From: Lysobacterales bacterium
GTDB taxonomy: Bacteria; Pseudomonadota; Gammaproteobacteria; Xanthomonadales; SZUA-36
Length of the DNA stretch: 14,583 nt
Assembly (NCBI GenBank): GCA_021648045.1
Contig: JAKITM010000055.1
Location: 1-14,583, forward strand
Direction of reading: 5' to 3'
Under the pieces are notes generated by a model. The model did no database searches. It had not been told where the DNA came from and saw nothing but the letters and a program-made list of their open reading frames with translations. Shown in pieces: positions 1 through 6,241 of the stretch; positions within the stretch are counted from its first letter, which is position 1, and the number at the start of each line of letters is the position of its first letter. The position numbers and the translations under genes were made by a program.

Positions 1-578
1 CCAGCTTTGTAACCGGGGTGCAAACCGAATTACCCACTCAGGATATTTCCTCCAGTGACCAGGTCGCCTTTATTGAGGCGGGTGTACCGGGTGTGCAGTT
101 CTTCGCCGGGGCCAGTCCTGACTATCACAAGCCGGGTGATACCGCTGATAAAATTGATTACAAGGGCTTGGTCAAAGTGGCGGCAATTGTTAGAGAGGGG
201 GTTGAATACTTAAGTGTGCGTCCGGATCCAATGGAATATCAGGGTGAGAAAAAAATTACTGGGAAAGTTGCTGGGGCAGACAAACCCAAAGTAACTAAGC
301 CCACCACTGGTGGGCGGCGCGTTAGCACGGGCATCATGCCGGACTTCGCCTTCAGTGGGAAGGGCATGTCTGTTGGTGCAGTAAGTGCTGATTCGCCTGC
401 AGCCAAGGCGGGAATAAGCAAGGGTGATGTGATAATTGCAATGGATGGTAAGCCAGTAAGTGATTTGCGCAGCTATTCAAACCTGTTAAAGCAATACGCA
501 CCGGGCGACCAGCTTGAGTTTCGTTTCAGCCGTGGCGGTGAAACTCAGTCGGTCAAATTAACTTTGGGATCAAGATAG
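1..578 (+). CDS. M28-family metallopeptidase with C-terminal PDZ domain (5' end outside window)
   Basis: The reading frame is already open at the first base (codons start at position 3), so the GTG at 18 is internal and the gene begins upstream of the window. The first 60 or so residues match the end of M28 (aminopeptidase Y/S-like) zinc peptidases: SSDQVAF, AGVPGVQFF, then DYHKPGDTADKIDY. The histidine of YHKPGDT is the position of the last zinc ligand in this family. A linker with several Lys and Pro residues leads to a PDZ domain of about 75 residues (from FSGKGMSVGAV to the end, including SPAAKAGISKGDVIIAMDG), which usually binds peptide C-termini or exposed segments. Such proteins are normally exported and trim peptides in the periplasm or outside the cell. 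The signal peptide and the other zinc ligands would lie upstream. It converges with ubiD, 129 bp away. Family assignment is firm; substrate is unknown. Confidence 0.87.
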   Translation, partial: SFVTGVQTELPTQDISSSDQVAFIEAGVPGVQFFAGASPDYHKPGDTADKIDYKGLVKVAAIVREGVEYLSVRPDPMEYQGEKKITGKVAGADKPKVTKPTTGGRRVSTGIMPDFAFSGKGMSVGAVSADSPAAKAGISKGDVIIAMDGKPVSDLRSYSNLLKQYAPGDQLEFRFSRGGETQSVKLTLGSR

Positions 579-707
579 TTATTCCCGCAGGCTGCTTTGG
601 GCATCCGGGTTGGCGATTAGGGGTTTGTACATTAACGGAAACCCGCCCAACAGTAGACTGCAGCGCTGACCAATAACAGCCATGACTAGGTGTTGTTATG
701 CAGCATT

Positions 708-2222
708 TTAAATACCCAGTGCTTGGGCAATATCTTCTACCTGCTTTTTGGTAACGCGGTCCATGCTCGCGACCCGGCCCCAGAGGCGGTCGGTCTCAGC
801 GGCAATTTTATTGGTGGCATCAATACCCATTTTGCCACCTAATCCAGGCTTGGGGCTGGCGAAATCCATGTAGTCAATTGGGGTGTTTTCTACCAGTACG
901 GTATCGCGTACAGGGTCAGCACGGGTGGAGATGGCCCAGATCACTTCTTTCCAGTCGCGTATATTAATATCATCGTCAGTCACAATAATAGTTTTTGTGT
1001 AGGTGAATTGCCGCAACCACGACCAGATACCGAACATGATGCGGCGTGCATGTCCGGGATAATGCTTGCGAATACTGACAATAGCTACACGGTAGGAGCA
1101 GGCCTCCGGTGGCAGATAAAAATCAACTACTTCGGGGAACTGTGCCTGCAGCAGCGGGATAAACATTTCGTTCAGGGCGGATGCCATGATAGAGGGTTCG
1201 TCTTCGCCGGGTTTGCCCAGATAGGTAGATAGATAGATCGGGTTTTCACGCTGGCTGATGCGGGTCACGGTAAATACCGGAAAATCCGCAGTGGAATTAT
1301 AGTAGCCGGTATGATCAGCAAACGGGCCTTCTGTGGCCATCTCACCGGGTTGAATATGACCTTCAAGGACAATTTCAGCACCTTGTGGAATCGGTAATCC
1401 GCTTAGGGTGGATTCTACGACCCTGCTCCTGCGGCCGCGCAACAAACCGGCAAACTGATACTCTGAGAGGGTATCCGGTATCGGTGTTACAGCTGCCAAC
1501 AAAGTTGCCGGGTCGGCCCCTATAACGACTGCAATCGGGAAGGGCTTGCCCGGGTGCGCCAGCTGAAATTCACGCAAATCTTGGGCCCCACCACGGTGTG
1601 GCAGCCAGCGCATGATTAACTTGTTTTTACCAATCAGTTGCTGGCGATAGATAGCCAGATTAACCCGTGGTTTGTTGGGGCCGCGGGTGATCACCATACC
1701 CCAAGTAATCATTGGCCCGGCATCATCCGGCCAGCTGGTTGATATGGGCAAGTCCCCTAGATCGACATCCGTACCCTCAATGACTTGTGCCTGCCAGGGG
1801 GCGGATGCTTTCCTTACGGGTGTAATATGTGCCAACCGTGCAAATTCCGGGACTGTATCAAGGATAGTTTGCCGGCTTTCGGGCAAGCTGGGATTCCTTA
1901 AAAAGGCGAATTCCTGACCCAGTTCGCGCAGACCCTCACGGTTTTCCAGTTCCAGCGCTGCTAGCACTCGTTGCTGGTTGCCAAATAAATTTCCCAGCAC
2001 TGGCATAGTGTGGCCCTGCAGGTTATTAAATAAGAGTGCGGGGCCGTTATTAATCAGGCTGCGGTGACAGAGCTCCGTGAGCTGCAGACGGGGCGAGACC
2101 AACTGGGGGACTGGTTTTAATTGTCCTGAATTTGCCAGCGCATTAGAAAACTGACGGAGATCGCTCCATGCCTTTCTATTCACCTGTCGATGGTGGTGGT
2201 CAAGCAGCCGGGTTAACTTCAT
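708..2222 (-). CDS. ubiD: UbiD, 3-octaprenyl-4-hydroxybenzoate carboxy-lyase
   Basis: UbiD is the prenylated-FMN-dependent decarboxylase of ubiquinone synthesis. It converts 3-polyprenyl-4-hydroxybenzoate to 2-polyprenylphenol and needs cofactor made by UbiX, which is not in this window. The match to proteobacterial UbiD is nearly end to end: GPALLFNN and MPVLGNLFG at the N-terminus, ITWGMVITRGP, then NLAIYRQQLIGKNKLIMRWL (residues 188-207), PDTLSEYQFAGLLRG, EIVLEG (283-288), EGPFADHTGYY (298-308), and VENTPIDYMDFASP with GKMGIDATNK near the end. The conserved Arg of the RQQ segment and the Glu residues of EIVLEG and EGPF are in place. The frame is open back to 2294. I chose the ATG at 2222 because it has an AGG eight bases upstream and gives 504 residues, close to the usual size. 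A GTG at 2183 is a possible alternative. It overlaps the end of ubiV by 23 bp, which implies translational coupling in a ubiU-ubiV-ubiD operon. Confidence 0.95.
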   Translation of the reverse strand: MKLTRLLDHHHRQVNRKAWSDLRQFSNALANSGQLKPVPQLVSPRLQLTELCHRSLINNGPALLFNNLQGHTMPVLGNLFGNQQRVLAALELENREGLRELGQEFAFLRNPSLPESRQTILDTVPEFARLAHITPVRKASAPWQAQVIEGTDVDLGDLPISTSWPDDAGPMITWGMVITRGPNKPRVNLAIYRQQLIGKNKLIMRWLPHRGGAQDLREFQLAHPGKPFPIAVVIGADPATLLAAVTPIPDTLSEYQFAGLLRGRRSRVVESTLSGLPIPQGAEIVLEGHIQPGEMATEGPFADHTGYYNSTADFPVFTVTRISQRENPIYLSTYLGKPGEDEPSIMASALNEMFIPLLQAQFPEVVDFYLPPEACSYRVAIVSIRKHYPGHARRIMFGIWSWLRQFTYTKTIIVTDDDINIRDWKEVIWAISTRADPVRDTVLVENTPIDYMDFASPKPGLGGKMGIDATNKIAAETDRLWGRVASMDRVTKKQVEDIAQALGI

Positions 2223-3114
2223 AATCCAAACCTGCTTTACCAACCAGATAGCCATTGCAAGCGCCGGCTGGCAGTAATTTGAGCAGTTCATCACCCGTGG
2301 GTTTTATCTCGGGTGCTTTCCGTGCGCTATCGAAGATTTCAATAATCTCAAGGGTGTTGCTGGATTGTGGGCTGATCCTGAGGACATCCACACCGAGCTT
2401 GGCTAGTTCAGGGAGTTTCTCCAATACCTGGTGAGTGAGAGCTGACTGGGTTTGGGTGCCATTTAGAATCAGAAACTCCTGGTTTTCGCGAGTTTTCAGC
2501 ATGCGCCCATCCGGATAGTCCAGGCATTTGAACTGGCAGTTGTCTTTGGGCAGATTGTGGGAGCGTGCCGTATAACAGCGTGCAGAATAGGCCAGCGGTA
2601 GGCGGCCCAGAGCAAATACTTCTGTTTCTATACCCGCGGGCCGTGCGGCCTGCATATCTGCGAGGGTTTTCAGACCCAGCTCAACCGGAAGCACCCAGCG
2701 CTTCAGGCCTTTAGCGGCAAGTAACCGCAGGCTGTGCTGATTGTATATATTTACGCTAGGGCCGGTAACAAATGCCTTGCCGGCAGCTGATAATAGCTGG
2801 ACGGCTGAAATATCATTTGCTTCGACCATGAAATCTTCATTATTGCAGAGTTTTTTCAGGGCGCCGGTTTCTGAGGCGGCCTCCAGTAATGTCAGGGAAG
2901 ACAAAATAACTTCTTTACCGCTTTGCCTGAGTTCTTCGCCAATAGCAATCCAGTCCTTGGTCTTTACCAATCGGCGTTTTGAGCAGATTACTTCGCCCAG
3001 GTAGATGATTTCTGCGGGACTGTCGGCAACCTGCTGGTAAAAACACAACACCTGCTGGCGTTCCCAGAAATACTGAATGGGGCCGATGGATAGCTTCATT
3101 GTTTGCATACTCAT
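2200..3114 (-). CDS. ubiV: UbiV, O2-independent ubiquinone hydroxylation protein
   Basis: This is a U32-peptidase-like protein that pairs with UbiU. The UbiU-UbiV heterodimer carries [4Fe-4S] clusters and supports ring hydroxylation of ubiquinone precursors without oxygen. Diagnostic segments are IYLGEVICSKRR, VLPVELGL, LPLAYSARCYTARSHNLPKD and NGYLVGKAGLDYE. Four cysteines expected to bind the cluster are visible: Cys44 in GEVICSKRR, Cys180 in SARCYTAR, and Cys193 and Cys197 in DNCQFKC (304-residue numbering). The start at 3114 overlaps the ubiU stop as ATGA. An internal ATG at 3099 would give the MKLSIGP N-terminus more typical of the family and puts the first cysteine at residue 39. Either start leaves the domain intact. 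Downstream it overlaps ubiD by 23 bp. UbiV and UbiU together, both with intact cysteines, make the anaerobic role very likely. Confidence 0.95.
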   Translation of the reverse strand: MSMQTMKLSIGPIQYFWERQQVLCFYQQVADSPAEIIYLGEVICSKRRLVKTKDWIAIGEELRQSGKEVILSSLTLLEAASETGALKKLCNNEDFMVEANDISAVQLLSAAGKAFVTGPSVNIYNQHSLRLLAAKGLKRWVLPVELGLKTLADMQAARPAGIETEVFALGRLPLAYSARCYTARSHNLPKDNCQFKCLDYPDGRMLKTRENQEFLILNGTQTQSALTHQVLEKLPELAKLGVDVLRISPQSSNTLEIIEIFDSARKAPEIKPTGDELLKLLPAGACNGYLVGKAGLDYEVNPAA

Positions 3115-4106
3115 TGCCAGGGTCGGTGGTAGGCGCCGAGGGTGGTCTGAGAGCCTTCTGAAACTTCAGCCAGCTCCTGCATCCATTGTGCTTTAGGTTG
3201 ATAGCTCTCGGTATTAAGTAGGCAATCATCAATGGCTGCACGCATCACGGCCGTGACTTGGGCTGCATAGGCCGGGCTGCGCTGGCGGCCTTCAACCTTA
3301 ATCGCACTTACGCCTATATCCCTGAGTTCTGGTAATAGCGACAAAGTGTTCAGGCTGGTAGGCTCTTCAATGGCGTAAAAAGTATTTTCGCCAACCTGGA
3401 AGCGGCCTTTGCACAGCGTTGGGTAGCCCGCCTTTTCACCTTCCGCATAGTGGTCTATCAGCACATTATTAAGGCGGGTATTGGTACCACCTTCTGTCTC
3501 TTCCCAGCGTACATGCGATGCTGGTGAACAGGCGCCATAAGTATTGGGCGACCTGCCGGTGACATAACTAGATAAAAGACAACGGCCTTCGACCATTACA
3601 CACAGGCTGCCAAAGCCAAACACCTCAACTGGAACAGGTGACTGAGATATAACATGGGCGACCTGTCTGACCGATAAAACCCGTGGCAGGACGACACGCC
3701 GGATACCGAAGTTCTGGTGATAGAAGCCAATGCCTTCGGCACTGGTGACTGAGGCCTGTACAGATAAGTGCAGGCGCATTTCCGGCCAGTGCTCGCGGGC
3801 GTAGTCGAGGACACCAATATCAGCAAGAATCAAGGCATCAACACCGAATTCGGCTGCCCGGTCTACAGCAGCTTTCCAGCGCTTAAAACCACTGGGTTGA
3901 GGGAAGGTATTAATTGCAACAAAAACTTTTCGGCCCTTCTCATGTGCGTAGTCAATGGCTTTTTCAAAACTGTGTTCAGTAAAGTTGAGGCCGGTAAAGT
4001 GACGCGCGTTTGTATCATCTTTAAAACCGACATAAACCGCATCAGCACCGTTGTCGATGGCGGCTTTTAGTGATGGTAAGTTACCCGCAGGGCAGACCAG
4101 TTCCAT
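3111..4106 (-). CDS. ubiU: UbiU, O2-independent ubiquinone hydroxylation protein (U32 family)
   Basis: UbiU is the second subunit of the UbiUV Fe-S complex for oxygen-independent hydroxylation in ubiquinone synthesis. It is a U32 family protein, and many relatives are misannotated as proteases or collagenases. At 331 residues it is full length. Family landmarks run in order: MELVCPAGNLPSLKAAIDNG, NARHFTGLNFT, FVAINTFPQP, HLSVQASVTS, RRVVLPRVLS, FGFGSLCVMVEGRCLLSSY, SPNTYGACSPA, YPTLCKGRF, EEPTSLNTLSLLPEL, KVEGRQRSPAYAAQV and a final TLGAYHRPWQ. The cluster cysteines fall at residues 169, 176, 193 and 232, the same positions I recall for the E. coli protein. It is the first gene of the minus-strand operon. 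Its start lies 127 bp from ubiT across a shared control region with an FNR/ANR-like box, and its TGA overlaps the ubiV ATG by four bases. Confidence 0.96.
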   Translation of the reverse strand: MELVCPAGNLPSLKAAIDNGADAVYVGFKDDTNARHFTGLNFTEHSFEKAIDYAHEKGRKVFVAINTFPQPSGFKRWKAAVDRAAEFGVDALILADIGVLDYAREHWPEMRLHLSVQASVTSAEGIGFYHQNFGIRRVVLPRVLSVRQVAHVISQSPVPVEVFGFGSLCVMVEGRCLLSSYVTGRSPNTYGACSPASHVRWEETEGGTNTRLNNVLIDHYAEGEKAGYPTLCKGRFQVGENTFYAIEEPTSLNTLSLLPELRDIGVSAIKVEGRQRSPAYAAQVTAVMRAAIDDCLLNTESYQPKAQWMQELAEVSEGSQTTLGAYHRPWQ

Positions 4107-4139
4107 AATATATTCCAGTTTAAAGGCTGTTAGAACTAC

Positions 4140-4145
4140 AGTTTA
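4140..4145 (-). promoter_or_regulatory. Putative -10 element for ubiU-ubiV-ubiD
   Basis: Read on the minus strand this is TAAACT, four of six matches to TATAAT. It predicts a transcription start near 4133, about 27 bases before the ubiU ATG. That would place the centre of the FNR/ANR-like box near -40.5, where class II activators sit. There is no good -35 hexamer, as expected for an activator-dependent promoter. The element is weak on its own, and its support comes from its spacing to the box. Confidence 0.4.
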
Positions 4146-4166
4146 TGGAAAGAAAATATAATTACA

Positions 4167-4180
4167 TTGACCTGCGTCAG
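4167..4180. promoter_or_regulatory. FNR/ANR-like binding site between ubiU and ubiT
   Basis: The sequence TTGACCTGCGTCAG has the two half-sites of the FNR/ANR family (TTGAN, four bases, NTCAA) with one mismatch at the last base. It sits in the 128 bp between the divergent start codons of ubiU and ubiT. Its centre is about 40.5 bp upstream of the transcription start predicted for each side. FNR-type regulators carry an oxygen-labile [4Fe-4S] cluster and activate from about -41.5 under anaerobiosis. Activation of ubiT and ubiUV by Fnr is known in E. coli. The site identity is inferred from sequence and placement. Confidence 0.7.
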
Positions 4181-4201
4181 TGCTAATCAGCAACAGCGAA
4201 A

Positions 4202-4207
4202 TATACT
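4202..4207 (+). promoter_or_regulatory. Putative -10 element for ubiT
   Basis: TATACT matches five of six bases of the sigma-70 -10 consensus and predicts a start near 4214, giving a leader of about 21 bases before the ubiT ATG at 4235. The FNR/ANR-like box is then centred near -40.5. The -35 region is occupied by that box and shows no good TTGACA at standard spacing, consistent with class II activation. Confidence 0.5.
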
Positions 4208-4234
4208 ACCCCTCTACCCATATCAGGTCACACC

Positions 4235-4732
4235 ATGCTACCAATTCCTGAAAGCTTTAAACTCGTTGCCAAAAAAATTGTGGGCATTCCCGCTCGCCTC
4301 ATTCCTTATTCTGCACAGAAAAGGGCGCTTTCCATCGTCCTTAACCAGGCGTTCCGAGAGCCGCTTGAGCAGGGTGAGCTGGAGTTTCTGGAAGGTTCAA
4401 TAGTTAGGATAAAAGTGACGGATTTGCAGATCGACTGGCTGATCCGGGTGGGTAAAGATGAGTTTGAGCCAATAGATCGCCAACGGGTCGGTGATGTATG
4501 CATAAGTGGGGAGGGCCCTGATTTTCTCCTGCTGGCAACCCGCCAAGCAGATCCTGACACTCTTTTTTTCCAACGCAAAATCCGAATAGAAGGTGATACC
4601 GAGCTCGGGCTGGGAATCAAAAACACCATGGACAGTATGGACTGGGATGATTTGCCTACACCGCTGCGGAAATTATTGCAGGGTGTTAGCCTGATGATTG
4701 CCCGATTGCGTAAACGGGAGTTTTTAGCTTAA
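4235..4732 (+). CDS. ubiT: UbiT, SCP2-domain accessory factor of anaerobic ubiquinone synthesis
   Basis: UbiT (YhbT family) is a small protein with an SCP2 sterol-carrier domain that binds isoprenoid lipids. It is required with UbiU and UbiV for ubiquinone synthesis without oxygen, probably handing over hydrophobic intermediates. The 165-residue length is typical. Recognisable parts are the N-terminal helix region (IPARLIPYSAQKRALSIVLN), FREPLEQGELEFLEG, the SCP2 core from about residue 45 to 125, and the family tail FFQRKIRIEGDTELGLGIKN followed by TMDSMDWDDLP. The ATG at 4235 is preceded by an AGG seven bases upstream. The gene is divergent from ubiU and shares its control region, matching the arrangement seen in other proteobacteria. 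No gene follows closely downstream, so it is probably monocistronic. Confidence 0.92.
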   Translation: MLPIPESFKLVAKKIVGIPARLIPYSAQKRALSIVLNQAFREPLEQGELEFLEGSIVRIKVTDLQIDWLIRVGKDEFEPIDRQRVGDVCISGEGPDFLLLATRQADPDTLFFQRKIRIEGDTELGLGIKNTMDSMDWDDLPTPLRKLLQGVSLMIARLRKREFLA

Positions 4733-4794
4733 AAATTAATATAATCAGCGGTTTAGCCATCGGGTAAAAATAAGAATTATGGCAGTCAGGATAA

Positions 4795-4920
4795 TCAGGC
4801 AGCTGCCGTATCAGCGGGTCCCAGCAGGTTTTGGAAAACCGCCTCCATGCCTGCCACCACCCGTGGAGACCTAGAGTCTATAAGCGCACGAACGGGTAGG
4901 TCAAAGGAAGTTATTTTCAT
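4795..4920 (-). CDS. Possible 41-residue small protein, function unknown
   Basis: An ATG-to-TGA frame of 41 codons reads MKITSFDLPVRALI, then DSRSPRVVAGMEAVFQN, ending LLGPADTAAA. Its composition is balanced and protein-like and has no membrane segment. I do not recognise the family. The Shine-Dalgarno region is poor (a GGA about 15 bases upstream). The rest of the surrounding stretch (4733-5080) has no convincing gene. It does contain an inverted repeat, CTCAGC at 4941-4946 with GCTGAG at 4971-4976, just upstream of this frame. It could be a real small gene, the tail of a lost larger gene, or chance. Confidence 0.3.
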   Translation of the reverse strand: MKITSFDLPVRALIDSRSPRVVAGMEAVFQNLLGPADTAAA

Positions 4921-5080
4921 TAAAAATATCACGATTCCAACTCAGCATGGTGCTACATTCCTTGTATAAGGCTGAGCAGATAAAACAAATTTATTTAATC
5001 AAAAACAGAAACTGTGTATAAAACGACCATGACTTTATCAACGGATGCTAGCCCTAACTACCACAACACTGGTATCCACT

Positions 5081-5365
5081 ATGAGTATAAAAGCAAGCGT
5101 ACTACTCCTTTTGATCACAATAAGCGGTAGTCTATTTGCTGAGAATTATAAACATCACCCCCAAGTTTCTGATAACTTTATTGTCTCCCTAAGTGCTTTT
5201 CAATCCGGTCAGGGCCTCAAAGTTGCGGCCGATGGTACTGTATCTATAGGTATCAGTAGTTATCCACTAGCCCCAGTATCCGGCTTACTTGCTGGCAATG
5301 AAAATCGCCCTGCGCGGGGCCGGATAGCCTTCAATGGTTTTGGTGTTATCTGTTGCCTGCAGTGA
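5081..5365 (+). pseudogene. 5' remnant of a secreted protein gene, truncated against cmoB
   Basis: The frame starting at ATG 5081 opens with a good signal peptide: MSIKASVLLLLITISGSLFA, with a likely cut before ENYKHH. The next 40 residues (for example DNFIVSLSAFQSG, LKVAADGTV) resemble the N-terminal strands of small outer-membrane or periplasmic proteins. From 5285 onward the frame is antisense to the 3' end of cmoB and ends with the unlikely tail NRPARGRIAFNGFGVICCLQ. The natural C-terminus therefore appears lost, with the breakpoint near 5270-5285. An in-frame ATG at 5045 is a poorer start because the signal peptide would be internal. Short secreted proteins do exist, so an intact 95-residue gene overlapping cmoB is not fully excluded. 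I do not recognise the family. Confidence 0.4.
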
Positions 5366-6241
5366 TTCAGCAAACGATTCAAATTGCATCCATTCTGTGC
5401 TGCGCTGTTCGCCAATACTGGTGGTGGTTTCATCGACACACTCGACGGTTTTGAAGCCGGCGCGTCGAATTAAGTTTAGCAGCGCTTCGCTACTGGGTAA
5501 AAACCAGACATTGCGCATTCTGGCGTAACGGTTTGCGGGAACTAATACTTGGTTTTCATCACCTTTGATAACCAGGGTCTCAAGAATCACCTGTCCGCCC
5601 GGCTTGCAAAGCCTATGCAGATGCAGCAAGTGCTCAACCGGTGAGCGCCGATGATAAAATACGCCCATGGAGAAAACTCGGTCAAAGCCGCTAAGCGTTT
5701 CGGGTAAGTCTTCAATACCCAGGGGTAGAACAACATTGGCAGTTTGAGTGCCGGCAAAATGCTGGCAGGCAAAATACTGCATCACAAACAGCAGGCTGGG
5801 ATCTATGCCGATGACCTGTTTTGCGCCGGCTCCGAGCATCCGCCAGCCGAAGTAACCATTACCACAGCCAATATCGAGGATTCGCTGGTCTTGCAATGAG
5901 CCTAAATGCGGCGCTAGCCGATCCCACTTCCAATCGGAGCGCCACTCACAGTCAATATCAATGCCGCCAAGCGTAAATGGCCCTTTGCGCCAGGGGTGCA
6001 GGCCCATTAACTGATCTTTGAGTGAGTTTTGCTCTGCGCAGGGCTCGCCTAATAGAACGGCTGCTTGTTGATAGTTTGTCGCTGGGCTTGCGAGTGGCAG
6101 TGCATCAAGCACGGCTTTCCAGCGTGGAAAATCCCCATGTCGAGGATTTTTCAGATCAACTTCGCAACGCCGGATTAGAGGGCTTAGTTCAGCGGCAAGG
6201 TCGCCCAGAGCTTCCTCGGAAAGGGCATACTCAAGTTGCAC
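5285..6241 (-). CDS. cmoB: CmoB, tRNA U34 carboxymethyltransferase
   Basis: CmoB transfers the carboxymethyl group of carboxy-S-adenosyl-methionine to 5-hydroxyuridine at tRNA wobble position 34, giving cmo5U in the cytoplasm. At 318 residues it is full length. Diagnostic stretches are LMGLHPWRKGPF (78-89), EWRSDWKWDR (99-108), the Rossmann motif I ILDIGCGNGY (121-130), GIDPSLLFVMQ, FSMGVFYHRRSPVEHL, LETLVIKGDEN, RYARMRNVWFLPS and EGYPAPRRAIFIA near the end. The start is a GTG at 6241 whose first base is the last base of the pfp TAG stop, so translation is probably coupled to pfp. cmoA, which makes the carboxy-SAM substrate and is often adjacent, is absent here and must be elsewhere. The 3' end meets the remnant of a plus-strand secreted gene. 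Confidence 0.96.
   Translation of the reverse strand: MQLEYALSEEALGDLAAELSPLIRRCEVDLKNPRHGDFPRWKAVLDALPLASPATNYQQAAVLLGEPCAEQNSLKDQLMGLHPWRKGPFTLGGIDIDCEWRSDWKWDRLAPHLGSLQDQRILDIGCGNGYFGWRMLGAGAKQVIGIDPSLLFVMQYFACQHFAGTQTANVVLPLGIEDLPETLSGFDRVFSMGVFYHRRSPVEHLLHLHRLCKPGGQVILETLVIKGDENQVLVPANRYARMRNVWFLPSSEALLNLIRRAGFKTVECVDETTTSIGEQRSTEWMQFESFAESLQATDNTKTIEGYPAPRRAIFIASK

Noticed and set aside
616..649. Possible terminator between the M28 peptidase and ubiD (GGGTTT/AAACCC with a loop of about 12)
   Set aside because: Long loop, short stem and no T-run on either strand.
3111..4106. Calling the U32 proteins peptidases or collagenases
   Set aside because: Cysteine positions and pairing with ubiT and ubiD fit UbiU/UbiV of ubiquinone synthesis; the protease name is a legacy label.
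5029..5130. 33-codon frame starting at ATG 5029, overlapping the secreted remnant
   Set aside because: Short, no homology, hydrophilic random-looking composition; likely chance.
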